Shown: positions 45,344 through 54,043, counted from the stretch's first letter. The stretch is DNA of 64,000 nt from Rhodococcus qingshengii (GCF_021025955.1 NZ_JAJNCL010000003.1:62001-126000); one strand, 5' to 3'. A program made the numbers and translations. Notes: a model not told the origin generated them from the sequence alone.

Positions 45344-45367
45344 CCGGTCCGTCTGGTTTGATGTATG
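45344..45367 (+). promoter_or_regulatory. Island promoter motif, copy 1
   Basis: CCGGTCCGTCTGGTTTG with ATGTATG follows the consensus CCGG(A/T)(C/T)(T/C)GTCTGGT shared by four island sites. It lies 76 bp upstream of the membrane protein start at 45443. Confidence 0.55.
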
Positions 45368-45442
45368 TGCATTTTACCTACCTTTTTGCCAGTCCAACGA
45401 TTGGCCGATCGCATCCATTCAAACCAAGAGAAGGTCAGCTCG

Positions 45443-45916
45443 ATGACGTATCCCTCAGCCCCCGACTCGGGACTCCCAGTGCCCGCCCCGCAACCCGTGT
45501 CAAATAGCAACAAACGCGTATTCATCATCGGTGCAGCGGTTATTGCCGTCATCGCGCTTGCGCTCATCGCGGTCTTCACCTTGCGAGATACCAGTCCTAA
45601 GACCTTCGAAATGAAGGGCAGTGTGGGGATCATCGACGGAGTCACCAAGCTGTCTGACAATCGTTGCGCAGGTAAGGGTGGATACAAGGACCTCTCGGAG
45701 GGTGCTTCGGTGACGATCGGTGATCAGTCAGGCAAGACTGTCGCAACCGGGTCGATCGCAAGCAGCGAGTACGTGAGCGGGGCCTGCATGTTGACCTTCT
45801 CAATTCAGGTCCCGGCCAAGCTGGACTTTTACCAGGTGGAGGTCTCGCACCGCGGAGTTGTGACCTACTCGAACGAAGAAGCACGTTCCGGCCCGTTCAT
45901 GTCTATCGGCGGCTAG
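45443..45916 (+). CDS. Membrane-anchored exported protein
   Basis: A 157-residue protein: Pro-rich cytoplasmic N-terminus, one membrane helix (about residues 25-47, VFIIGAAVIAVIALALIAVF) and an exported beta domain with two cysteines (DNRCAGKGGY and GACMLTFSI), which could form a disulfide. It ends with the VEVSHRG.VTYS pattern found in many actinobacterial proteins of unknown function. GAGAAGG lies upstream of ATG 45443. First gene of the island; the shared promoter motif precedes it. Confidence 0.8.
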   Translation: MTYPSAPDSGLPVPAPQPVSNSNKRVFIIGAAVIAVIALALIAVFTLRDTSPKTFEMKGSVGIIDGVTKLSDNRCAGKGGYKDLSEGASVTIGDQSGKTVATGSIASSEYVSGACMLTFSIQVPAKLDFYQVEVSHRGVVTYSNEEARSGPFMSIGG

Positions 45917-46023
45917 GTGTCACCAACCTGATGGCCGGGTACACCTAGTGCGAGCTGCGCAAGCTATCGATTTTCAGGAATGACAGCGAGTCGGGCCGGC
46001 CGCAGCCTCAACCGACCTCACGG

Positions 46024-46527
46024 TTACTCATCCTCGGCGCTCTGCTCGATTTCGTCGCACCATTGCTGGTACGCAGGACTGAGCAGATACACACAGACCG
46101 ATGAGACGCCGATCTGGGCCCTAACCACCAGGCCCGGAAGGTCCCAGCGCAGGCCGCGGGTCGGTTCGATCCACCAATCCGTGGGCCGCTGCCCCAGCAG
46201 TTCGAACATCCGCTGCACGAGTGCACTGAAAACTTCATCCAACTCAGGCTCCAAGTCGCTCTGACCAAGAACCACATCACTGGCACGGAAGGAGATCATA
46301 TTGATCGCTCGCGACAATTCGGTTGTCGATATGTCCGCTACGAACACCGACACATCAGGGCGATTGACTTCGAGATTGGTCACGGCTGCTGGCACCTGCT
46401 CATCGAGGCCGCTGAACTGCCAACCGACCTGACCGCAGAACGGCGGCAGGTCATTGACGGTCCACGTCCAGTCGAACTCAGCGGCCGCGCGCACCGCCTG
46501 GGCAGCGCGTTCGATATCTGCCCGCAT
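46024..46527 (-). CDS. DUF6301-like protein
   Basis: A 167-residue soluble protein rich in Trp and acidic residues. The N-terminus (RAAAEFDWTWTVNDLPPFCGQVGW) and RPTDWWIEPTRGLRWDLPGLVV resemble the actinobacterial DUF6301 family, whose members have been found in polymorphic-toxin-like settings, perhaps as immunity proteins (family assignment from memory, moderate). It stands alone on the minus strand. No toxin is visible nearby. Confidence 0.6.
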   Translation of the reverse strand: MRADIERAAQAVRAAAEFDWTWTVNDLPPFCGQVGWQFSGLDEQVPAAVTNLEVNRPDVSVFVADISTTELSRAINMISFRASDVVLGQSDLEPELDEVFSALVQRMFELLGQRPTDWWIEPTRGLRWDLPGLVVRAQIGVSSVCVYLLSPAYQQWCDEIEQSAEDE

Positions 46528-46890
46528 CTTTTACAGCTCTCTCTCGTAGTCAGAGTTGGTGGTTCGGTAGTGGCCGTCAAGGCGGTCGTAGCCTCCCACA
46601 TCACGACGGGGCCAAGTACTCACAGGTAAGTCATGCCGCGGAGTCGTTCTTCATCCGAGACGATCTGTCCGGGCGGCGGCGTTTGCTGCACGACGTTGAC
46701 GCTGCGGGCCAGGAAGCGGAACGGTTGAAGAAATAATTGAGAAAATGTCGTGGAAGTACTCGGCGTCACAGGCTCGAATCATCATTTCTACGGCCCAAAA
46801 CGTGTACTGCCCGGAGACGAAGTAGTGCCGCACCGCCAGGATGTTTGGCACTTTTGGTGCTAGATCTATCGACAGAGGAATCAGATTGAG
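46528..46890. other. Intergenic stretch with degenerate coding remnants
   Basis: There is no intact gene. Two overlapping fragments can be read on the plus strand: one ends LLHDVDAAGQEAERLKK at 46736, the next runs in another frame through EKMSWKYSASQARII and NVYCPETK to 46825. The second resembles the end of DUF732 exported proteins (A.II..A...YCP). It is probably a decayed gene. Confidence 0.35.
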
Positions 46891-47178
46891 ATGAAGGTAC
46901 TTCTCGGATTCATCGCAGCGTTCTTTCTAATTGTCTTCATCACGAACCATTGGCAGACGATGCTGTGGATCCTGCTGTGGGTTGTAATCGCGGCGTTTTT
47001 TATCCCCATGACGTACGAGGGTTTCAAGTTCGTGCGCGAGTACCGAGCTGACATGCGCAAAGTGAAGGCTGACTATTTCAAGGGCCTCGACGAGCGCACG
47101 AACCTGCAGCATCAGCAGTACCTCGCTGGTCGCGACGAAGGCGTCTACGGGGACTATCCGCCAGCGAAACTTGACTAG
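46891..47178 (+). CDS. Small membrane protein with QHxQYLxGxDxGxYG tail
   Basis: A 95-residue protein with two hydrophobic helices (about residues 2-17 and 23-42) and a charged cytoplasmic tail ending LQHQQYLAGRDEGVYGDYPP. The same tail motif ends the DUF4236 protein at 52.4 kb (EQHEQYLQGEDAGIYGRFTP). GAGGAATCAGATTGAG precedes ATG 46891. Function unknown. Confidence 0.75.
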   Translation: MKVLLGFIAAFFLIVFITNHWQTMLWILLWVVIAAFFIPMTYEGFKFVREYRADMRKVKADYFKGLDERTNLQHQQYLAGRDEGVYGDYPPAKLD

Positions 47179-47359
47179 CCCATGCCTGACTAAGCCCTAA
47201 CCGAAGTAACGGGCGTCTTTAGCACTAGGAAATTCGGCACGTTTGAGGCCGCTATCCCTGCTGCCCTACGACTGACCGCCGGCGCACAACAGAGCGACCC
47301 ACTGAACCGGCGCCCCACTATTTGATTTGCGACTAAGAAGGTCCGTCGAATCCGTATGA

Positions 47360-47380
47360 CCGGACTGTCTGGTATGTATT
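47360..47380 (+). promoter_or_regulatory. Island promoter motif, copy 2
   Basis: CCGGACTGTCTGG followed by TATGTATT; identical over all 21 bases to the copy at 48106-48126. It lies 41 bp upstream of the start at 47422. Confidence 0.7.
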
Positions 47381-47421
47381 GCTGACACTTCCCCACTATG
47401 GGGCCGAGCAAGGACGCGACG

Positions 47422-48000
47422 ATGAACTCACAGCCCGACTGGCGCCCAGACCAGCAGAAAACGAGTTCTCCAGCAGAGATACTCAGGTCACTCCGCGGAT
47501 TGGCGGCGGTTGCGATCGTTGTGCTATCTGGCGCCATAGTCGCCGCCAACCTAGGTGACGATCAAGACAACTCCAGCACAGACCGACAACAGACGCGGTA
47601 CCAGCAATCCGTCGACACAAGGAACAAACTCCACACCGACGCCACCCTGTCCGATCCATCGACCTACGAAGAAATATCAAAACGCGACTTCGAAGTGATC
47701 CTGAAAGACCTTCGAGCACAGGACGGACGTCGCATCGTTCTTTACGGTTCCATATGGCACTTCGACGGGGCGGTCGGCCTTGATCGATTTCTCGCGCACG
47801 TCGGAACGTCGACATCTTCGATAGGAAACACTGAGTCCGCGCACCTAGTTGGCGACCCTGCGATGCTTAAACCATTCGTCAAGGGCGACGATGTGAAGAT
47901 GTTCGTGGTGGTAGACGGCGAATACTCCTACACCTCTAAAGCCGATGTCGAGATCACCGTCCCGCAGTTTCAGATAGGGATCATCGAATTCGCGGAATAG
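47422..48000 (+). CDS. Membrane-anchored exported protein
   Basis: A 192-residue protein with one N-terminal membrane helix (about residues 25-42, LAAVAIVVLSGAIVAANLG) after a Pro/Gln-rich tip, and an exported mixed alpha/beta domain containing VILYGSIWHFDGAVGLDRFLAHVG and VKMFVVVDGEYSYTSKADVE, which looks like a small OB-like barrel. ATG 47422 is 7 bases after AAGGA; an ATG at 47398 is weaker. Downstream of promoter motif copy 2. Confidence 0.75.
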   Translation: MNSQPDWRPDQQKTSSPAEILRSLRGLAAVAIVVLSGAIVAANLGDDQDNSSTDRQQTRYQQSVDTRNKLHTDATLSDPSTYEEISKRDFEVILKDLRAQDGRRIVLYGSIWHFDGAVGLDRFLAHVGTSTSSIGNTESAHLVGDPAMLKPFVKGDDVKMFVVVDGEYSYTSKADVEITVPQFQIGIIEFAE

Positions 48001-48105
48001 CTACCTCACCTGATGGGCGGCAGAAGGCCTGCCCATCCACTGTTCCCCGTTGGCGATACTGCGACAGCTACAACCCTGTAAATAACAGGCGCCCTGGTCA
48101 ATCAT

Positions 48106-48126
48106 CCGGACTGTCTGGTATGTATT
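48106..48126 (+). promoter_or_regulatory. Island promoter motif, copy 3
   Basis: Same 21-base sequence as copy 2. It lies 31 bp upstream of the DUF2510 gene start at 48158. Confidence 0.7.
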
Positions 48127-48157
48127 TGTCACCGAACTGTTGAGAGGACCCAGGGCA

Positions 48158-48487
48158 ATGGGCATCATCCGCAAAACCATCAGCATCAGCACGGCCGGCG
48201 TAGTTCCATTCCGGAACACCGACGAGCGCACCGCGAAATACACGAAGCAGACCCGCAATGCTGCACGCGCTCAGGTCGTTCAGCAGGGTGTGAATCTAGA
48301 CCTTCAGCGTCAGCAACTCGCCGCACTGAACCACGCGAACACTCGCGAAGAAATGCGACCGAACACCACACCCGCGAACTGGTACCCAGACCCCGGAAAC
48401 CCCGGCTACATCCGGTGGTACGACGGCGCCCAGTGGACCTCCCACGTGCAGCCCGCGAACACCCCGCCCCCGCCGCCCAATTACTAA
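48158..48487 (+). CDS. DUF2510 domain-containing protein
   Basis: A 109-residue protein. The C-terminal DUF2510 module is clear: NWYPDPGNPGYIRWYDGAQWTSHVQP (residues ~80-105), a WW-like fold found on many actinobacterial membrane and phage proteins. The N-terminus MGIIRKTISISTAGVVPFRN is typical of small mobile-element proteins, followed by a helical linker. GAGAGGACCCAGGG precedes the ATG. Role unknown. Confidence 0.82.
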   Translation: MGIIRKTISISTAGVVPFRNTDERTAKYTKQTRNAARAQVVQQGVNLDLQRQQLAALNHANTREEMRPNTTPANWYPDPGNPGYIRWYDGAQWTSHVQPANTPPPPPNY

Positions 48488-48530
48488 TCAAAGACTCCGG
48501 TTCACCTTCGCCTGAAAGGCACACAATTCA

Positions 48531-48971
48531 ATGAAGATGACGACTCGCGCTGCCCTTTGTTCGACGGCGGCAGCGCCCGTGCTCGCCCTAGGCCTCGCAA
48601 CGCCAGCCACTGCCGCTGTTGTACCCAGCGAAGTGAACCTCTCGGTCACCTCGGTGCGGAATGCAGTAACCGTCACAATTGACAACGCATCAAGCCACTG
48701 GTTGCAGTGCACCGGGGTCGCAAAGCGAGACACCGCACCCGAGTACGTGTACCCGTACTACATGAACATTCAACCGACGACCGTCGGCACCAGAATTATC
48801 GACATGGCCAATGGCGACTATCACGCAATGTGGAAATGTGAGATCGCCGAGGGCGACCTCGGCGCACACGGTCAATGGGGCACCCCCGGATATGCAATTC
48901 CGTCCACGCATGAGGACTACGCGTTCGAGGTTGGTGCACGAGCAGCAGGGTCGCTCCCGTTCGGCAGCTAG
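48531..48971 (+). CDS. Secreted protein
   Basis: A 146-residue protein with a clear signal peptide (cleavage near residue 28, ATAAVV) and a ~118-residue secreted domain with two cysteines (WLQCTGVA and MWKCEIAEG) that probably form a disulfide. It follows the DUF2510 gene by 43 bp and has its own terminator. No family recognised. Confidence 0.75.
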   Translation: MKMTTRAALCSTAAAPVLALGLATPATAAVVPSEVNLSVTSVRNAVTVTIDNASSHWLQCTGVAKRDTAPEYVYPYYMNIQPTTVGTRIIDMANGDYHAMWKCEIAEGDLGAHGQWGTPGYAIPSTHEDYAFEVGARAAGSLPFGS

Positions 48972-48984
48972 CTAACAAATGAGA

Positions 48985-49008
48985 AGGCCCCACCGTTTGG
49001 TGGGGCCT
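48985..49008 (+). terminator. Terminator of the secreted protein gene
   Basis: AGGCCCCACC (48985-48994) pairs with GGTGGGGCCT (48999-49008) around a 4-base loop. Confidence 0.85.
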
Positions 49009-49245
49009 CTGTTGCGTTTGAGACCGGTAAGTACGGTTCAAATGATGCTGGCCAGTTGCGGCATGCGATGATTCCCGGACCACAAAGATCAGCCCCGGCG
49101 GATGCGGCAAACACCCCCGAGGCCCGGCCGACAGGTGAAGTGTCGACGTGACAAATTTTACGCGTTCTCTCGCTCGCGGGCGTAGTCATCGCCACGGGCC
49201 GGCGCCCTACTTCAGAACTTTCGTGCATCGGGCGAGCGGCAAGGT

Positions 49246-49767
49246 ATGACTCATCCGGCACCACTCCACTTGCCAGGCAAGTTGACGAACTACTGGACCA
49301 ACTATGGCGGAGACCTAGAGGTAAGTAGTCGAAAATCGCGGTACAGTCTCGCCTTCATCAGCTCACTCTGCGCGCAAGCAGGCCTCAGGGTTAGCGAGAC
49401 GCGGCAAGACGAAGACGTGCATGCCATCGACATGAGCGTCGAATACCCCGAAAGTTCTGTGCGCCTGCAACTTAAGTGCTCAAGTAGCATGCAGATGACG
49501 CGCAAATTCGAGACTATCTCGTGCGACCAGTACCGGATAGATCGCTGGCGAGACAATGCTGGACCTGTTTTCATCGTCCTCGTTGTCGTTCCTGACAACC
49601 ACTACGACTGGATCGCGGACGAAGATCGGTCGACCCTGCATAGAACCCACGCATACTGGGCCCAGTACGACCCCAACTCGACTCGAAAATCTGTTCGAGT
49701 CTATCAAGAAAATCGGGTTACACTAGATGTTGTGGGTATGGACGTTGATGACGCGGGACTAAAGTAG
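49246..49767 (+). pseudogene. DUF4365 nuclease-like gene, 3' end cut by an IS481-family insertion
   Basis: The first 160 codons are native. GGDLEVSSRKSRYSLAFISS and DVHAIDMSVEYPESSVRLQLKCSSS match DUF4365, a PD-(D/E)xK-like family seen in phage-defence contexts (the D...(V)xLQLKC core). Codons 161-173 come from the IS end. Removing the IS and one CTAGA copy restores the frame through residue 183, ending at 50915 inside the next gene's start region. Function may be lost or altered. The start is ATG 49246. Confidence 0.75.
49723..49727. repeat. Target site duplication CTAGA (left)
   Basis: CTAGA occurs directly before the left end of the IS and again at 50841-50845 after its right end. Confidence 0.8.
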
Positions 49768-50840
49768 ACGGGCTGGTCCTCGGCGTAAGAATGGGAGTTG
49801 CGACACAACCGTTCTCGACCAAGAAGGACCAGCCCTGTGACACACCGTAATGCCCCCTTGACTGTCGAGGGAAGACGACGCCTGATCGAGCGGTGCCAGA
49901 GCCGTCCGATCGCCCACGTAGCCGCCGAGATGGGCGTCTCCCGCCAATGCGCCTCCACATGGGTCAACCGGTACCGCAAGTACGGTGACCTGGGATTACA
50001 AGACCGATCCAGCGCACCGAAGCACCACCCGACCGCCACAGCGGCAGAGGTCGTCACCGAGATCGAAGCGATGCGACGGACCCGGAAATGGTCGGCCTCA
50101 CGGATCACATTCGAGCTGCGCACCGACGGCATCACCATTGCTCGTCGAACGGTCACGAGAATCTTGCGGGACCTCGGTCTGAATCGTCGCCGGTTCATCG
50201 ATCCGAACGGCGAAACCACCCGAAAACCGCAGGTCATCGTTGCGAAACGACCTGGTCAGATGGTCCATGTCGATGTGAAGAAAGTCGGAAGAATCCCGGA
50301 CGGCGGCGGTTGGCGTGCCCACGGCCGCGGGTCCGACCAGGCCAAACGATCCCAACGGCGGAAAACCCGAGCGAAGCAACCTCGGATCGGTTACACCTAC
50401 CTGCACTCCGCGATCGACGGCAACACCCGTTTGGCGTACACCGAGGCACGCGACAACGAAACCGCTGCAACAGCCATCGATTTCATGCACAACGCCCGAC
50501 TCTTCTTCGCTGCACACGGCATCACCCGTATCGAACGCGTGATCACCGACAACGGATCATGCTATCGGGCAGCAGATTTCACGTCTTCACTCCGCGAGGC
50601 TCGGCACTACCGCATCAAGCCGTACACACCGAAACACAATGGGAAGGTCGAACGCTACAACCGCATCCTCGCCGAAGAGCTGTTGTACTCCCGTGAGTAC
50701 ACCAGCGAGCAGCAACGACGCACTGCCGTTGAGGTATGGAATGTTCACTACAATTATCACCGACCGCATTCAACACGCGGAGGACGACCGCCCGCCGCTT
50801 ACCGCCGGCATCGCGTAACTAACGTCCGTGCCTCATACAA
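49728..50840 (+). mobile_element. IS481-family insertion sequence, 1113 bp
   Basis: The element is bounded by the CTAGA duplication and imperfect inverted ends sharing GGACGTT (left TGTTGTGGGTATGGACGTT, right reverse complement TTGTATGAGGCACGGACGTT). Removing it rejoins the DUF4365 reading frame exactly. It holds one transposase gene. A 10-bp inverted repeat (GGCTGGTCCT 49771-49780, AGGACCAGCC 49825-49834) precedes the transposase and could limit its expression. Confidence 0.85.
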
Positions 50841-50844
50841 CTAG
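49837..50844 (+). CDS. IS481-family transposase
   Basis: A 335-residue transposase. An N-terminal helix-turn-helix region (VEGRRRLIERCQSRPIAHVA; EMGVSRQCASTWVNRYRK) is followed by an rve-type DDE catalytic domain: D in MVHVDVKKVG, D in VITDNGSCYR and E in HNGKVERYNRIL. Complete length and intact frame suggest the element could be active. The start is GTG 49837, 9 bases after AAGGA. Confidence 0.93.
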   Translation: MTHRNAPLTVEGRRRLIERCQSRPIAHVAAEMGVSRQCASTWVNRYRKYGDLGLQDRSSAPKHHPTATAAEVVTEIEAMRRTRKWSASRITFELRTDGITIARRTVTRILRDLGLNRRRFIDPNGETTRKPQVIVAKRPGQMVHVDVKKVGRIPDGGGWRAHGRGSDQAKRSQRRKTRAKQPRIGYTYLHSAIDGNTRLAYTEARDNETAATAIDFMHNARLFFAAHGITRIERVITDNGSCYRAADFTSSLREARHYRIKPYTPKHNGKVERYNRILAEELLYSREYTSEQQRRTAVEVWNVHYNYHRPHSTRGGRPPAAYRRHRVTNVRASYN

Positions 50845-50901
50845 ACACTCTTCTGACTTGGCGAAATGCCATGCGCCTGCGATTCGGATTGGAGGCAATC
50901 G

Positions 50902-52070
50902 GTGTCGGAGCATGACGAAACTTTGAGTGCTGACCTGTCGTCCTACTTGTCACTCAGAGGCTGGAATCGGATCACCTCCGGCCCTGCGGGTTCAATGTGG
51001 CGTAGCCCGACCGTCAGCCAAGACGATCCCCGTATGATCGCTGTACCATCACTACTCTCGCGGACCACCTACGAATTCTCTAGCGTACTAAATAGGATCG
51101 CAGAATTTGAGCACCGGGATCGACCAAGCGTTGAAAAGTCGATCATCTATTTTGGCTTCGACATTGCACATCTCCGCGCCGCGAATGATTATTTGATCAG
51201 CGATTCGATTCCACTTTCCGCGGGCGCCAAGATGACCGAATCTGCAAGAGTCATGGTTCGCTCCAGCGCAACGACCGCACAGGGAACTCGCCCCGAGATT
51301 CGGGGAAATTACTCAAAGGTCGGTGATTCGTACGCTGACCAAACAAGGATGGGTCACACAGAAGAAGGGTCCTATGTCATTCCGGTAATGATTCGTGTCG
51401 GTGACGCGTCCGAATTGGCTGGAGCGGAAGAACCGTTCCCAGGCATGGATAATCGATCGCTGAATATCGAGTCTCCCGAGCGGCGAATCACACGCACATT
51501 TTCAGAAGCGCTTCGGGCCGTCGTCGACAATATCGTTGAGCCAGCACGCGAACCGCGACAGTCGGACGTACTTGGGCTCGTCGAAGCAGGGGCCACGCGG
51601 GAGTTCGTCCAAGCTTTGTCCAATGTGGTTTCACATCCGGCAGTAGCCGAATTCGAAGCACGTTTCAGTTGGGCACTATCACAGCCCCCCCATCGGCTGA
51701 CGCGGCAAAATCCAAGATCTGCCCCGCCGAGGCGGCACCGCTTCTAGACATCGCCGCAAAACTCATGAAATCTGCACCAAAGACCGAGGCTGAGTCAATT
51801 TCTGGGCAGATCGTGCAGGTTAGACGAGAGCACGACTCCCCATTTATTCACGTGAGTTTATCTACTGTTCGAAATTCCAGGGCCACCGAGGTTCGAATCA
51901 CACAACCATCGAGCATGCATGATACAACGCTCGATTGGTGGAAAGGGCGACTGACTGTGACCGCTCGAGGCTTGGTAGAAAGAAACTCGACGGGGCTTTT
52001 CATTCGTTCACCACAACATTTTGGGCCGCTATCGCAAGGGTTTCACCACTTTTCAAATTTCATCCAATAA
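50902..52070 (+). pseudogene. DUF4365 partner gene, frameshifted at a poly-C tract
   Basis: Reading from GTG 50902 (VSEHDETLSADLSSYLSLRGW) gives 281 codons to 51747, but after the run of seven C (51685-51691) the frame leaves its coding sense. The -1/+2 frame continues at once with PPSADAAKSKICPAEAAPLL and ends at 52070 with a barrel-like domain (SGQIVQVRREHDS; TARGLVERNSTGLF). One extra C would rejoin both parts into about 389 residues. The protein is unrecognised; the tail domain resembles beta barrels at the end of other defence-associated actinobacterial proteins. It originally overlapped the DUF4365 stop. Confidence 0.7.
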
Positions 52071-52421
52071 CATCTCAGCCCGTCGATCACACCCCAACGC
52101 TTCACTTGGCCATTGAAGGACTTCGTACACTGCCAACCCAGGCAGGTCGAGTACTACGACCGCTAACGCCGCTCACTGTGTTTTCCAGACGTAGTCGACG
52201 CGGTGTGGGTCGAGTCCGTCGCAGCCCCTTCGGTCGGTGGGTTTGACGGTGAGGTTGGCCTCGACTCGCGAGGAACGATCCATCCGTCAGTTGGTCATTT
52301 CGGCTCCCCGCGGACCGAAACCGACCAAAATTACTGTTGTGTCCAGTATTTCCGGTTGGATGTCGAGATGTACGTGAGAATGAGCGCGACTGCGCGGGTT
52401 GACAGACAGGGAAGATGACAC
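52071..52421. other. Intergenic stretch without a supported gene
   Basis: About 350 bases, AT-richer than the core, between the frameshifted gene and the DUF4236 gene. I see no reliable reading frame, strong hairpin or repeat. It should hold the DUF4236 promoter. Confidence 0.5.
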
Positions 52422-53021
52422 ATGGTCGGCTTTCGGAAATCTAAGAAGTTCGGCCCTGTCCGAGTGTCTGCATCCACCACGGGTTTTGGGATCAGCGCCG
52501 GCAGTGGACCTGTGCGAATTGGCCGCGGTGCCGACGGCAAAGTTCGCCGAACCGTGAGGGTTCCCGGTGCAGGTATCTCGGACACGAAGGTGATCGGCGG
52601 CAAGCAGTCGACGAAGAAGCCCAGCGGGTCGGCCGGACGGGAGTCTCGAGCGACCGGTGCTGCCAATAACTCAGATACAGCGATAGGGATCGCAATCATC
52701 GTCGGCGTGATCGTCGCGATCGTTCTACTCATCAATTTCTGGCGACAGATTCTGCTCATCTGCGGAATTGCGCTCGCAGGATGGATTTGCTTTGTCATCT
52801 TTCGGAAAATGTGGCGGTCTCGCCAAGATCGTCTAGCGGCCGAGCAAGCCGAGGATGAACGCATGGCTCAGCGAGCGCAGGAGCAGCACGAGCAGTACCT
52901 TCAGGGTGAAGACGCTGGAATCTATGGCCGCTTCACGCCCGCCGACCCGGACAACCCCAAGCATCGAATACGTCAACTGCCGCGCTCCCCGAAGGAATGG
53001 CGCGACGAGAAACGTCACTAA
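52422..53021 (+). CDS. DUF4236 membrane protein with QHxQYLxGxDxGxYG tail
   Basis: A 199-residue protein. The N-terminal DUF4236 module is clear (FRKSKKFGPVRVSASTTGFG, SAGSGPVRIGRGADGKVRRT, residues 4-50). A linker and two membrane helices (about 86-108 and 111-125) follow, then a charged helical tail with EQHEQYLQGEDAGIYGRFTP. DUF4236 proteins are typical of mobile elements and phages. It shares its tail motif with the small membrane protein at 46.9 kb. Confidence 0.82.
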   Translation: MVGFRKSKKFGPVRVSASTTGFGISAGSGPVRIGRGADGKVRRTVRVPGAGISDTKVIGGKQSTKKPSGSAGRESRATGAANNSDTAIGIAIIVGVIVAIVLLINFWRQILLICGIALAGWICFVIFRKMWRSRQDRLAAEQAEDERMAQRAQEQHEQYLQGEDAGIYGRFTPADPDNPKHRIRQLPRSPKEWRDEKRH

Positions 53022-53069
53022 CCGGTCGGAACCCTCCACACGTACACTGCGTCCCGCAGAATCGGGAGC

Positions 53070-53663
53070 TTAAGGGAAGACCAGCTCGGCCTCGCAAAAC
53101 TGGCGTATTGCAAGTGAGAATTGGATAGCATTTTGCTGCTGCGGCAATTGTGAGTGGTCAGTTCCGCCGCGCACGGCCTGCCCTCCGGCTGCTGATTCGC
53201 CGGGGGTGGGCCCCTCCATTGAGTTGCATATCGCCGTCTGATGCTGCGTGGAGGCCCGCTTAGGTGTTCTCGACGAATACTGTGGGCGGGCCATCTGGAA
53301 AATGGATACGTTCACACGCACGGGAATCGGCGGTCCTGCTAAGTCTCCGGCAGTCCGGCGTCGAATCTCGTCGAGAATCTGCTTGTTCGACAATTGCTGC
53401 AGTGACATTCTTGTCGGCGACAACGGCACGTTTTCTTCTTCAGTCATGAACCCGGCGGCAATCAACACCTCCTGCACAGGCGCATCGAACAACGCTGCGA
53501 CGCGCCGCAACACTTGCGGGGTCGGTGATCGCGAGATCCTTGTCCACTGAAGCATCTGCGATGGATAGACACCCAGCGCCCGAGCTGCCTCCTCGGGGCT
53601 CTGATAGCCGCGGGCCGCGATCTGGTTACGAACCCAAGCTGCGAATCCTGAAGGCATGGGCAT
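53070..53663 (-). CDS. XRE-type helix-turn-helix regulator
   Basis: A 197-residue protein. Residues ~5-60 form a Cro/C1-type HTH: AAWVRNQIAARGYQSPEEAA and ALGVYPSQMLQWTRISRSPTPQVL, then VAALFDAPVQEVLIAAGF as the fourth-fifth helices. The C-terminal ~110 residues are low-complexity and unrecognised. Two starts (53663 and 53657) are both reachable from GGGAAAG. The only regulator on the island, it is the candidate controller of the shared promoter motif. Confidence 0.75.
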   Translation of the reverse strand: MPMPSGFAAWVRNQIAARGYQSPEEAARALGVYPSQMLQWTRISRSPTPQVLRRVAALFDAPVQEVLIAAGFMTEEENVPLSPTRMSLQQLSNKQILDEIRRRTAGDLAGPPIPVRVNVSIFQMARPQYSSRTPKRASTQHQTAICNSMEGPTPGESAAGGQAVRGGTDHSQLPQQQNAIQFSLAIRQFCEAELVFP

Positions 53664-54006
53664 CACTTTCCCACGGAATAGCTCACCGCCGGTGTAACGA
53701 ACCACCGCGGCGAAGTCACAATCTGAGCGTCTGCCGTGAGGTCCGAATATCAATCCGAAGAGACCCCACTCCTCGAAAGGTGGGAGCTTCGTCGTGCAGG
53801 TGTCGCGAGTGCTCGAACTGCAGCGACTTCGCTGCCGTATCCATCAGAAAGAAAACGTTCGTCCGGTTCTGTACTCTGCGTGATGGCTGTTGACGCTTCA
53901 CGGATGTTGACATGCCAAGCGCGGTGGCCTCGCCTTGGCGGTAGCTCGGCGGGGTCACCGTCGCTCGACAAGAGATGGGTGGACCCGTGTCGCTATAGGG
54001 TTGAGT

Positions 54007-54043
54007 GGTGGCTCCCGATCTCCCCCCGAGGTTGGGGGCCACC
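54007..54043 (+). ncRNA. Hairpin with C6 loop
   Basis: GGTGGCTCCC (54007-54016) pairs with GGGGGCCACC (54034-54043), one G-U pair, around a loop containing CTCCCCCCGAG. A C-rich loop recalls the actinobacterial 6C RNA, but the second C-loop hairpin expected for 6C is not evident. Confidence 0.35.

Noticed and set aside
46651-46851. 66-codon minus-strand gene
   Set aside because: No ribosome-binding site and it overlaps degenerate plus-strand fragments that look more like former coding sequence.
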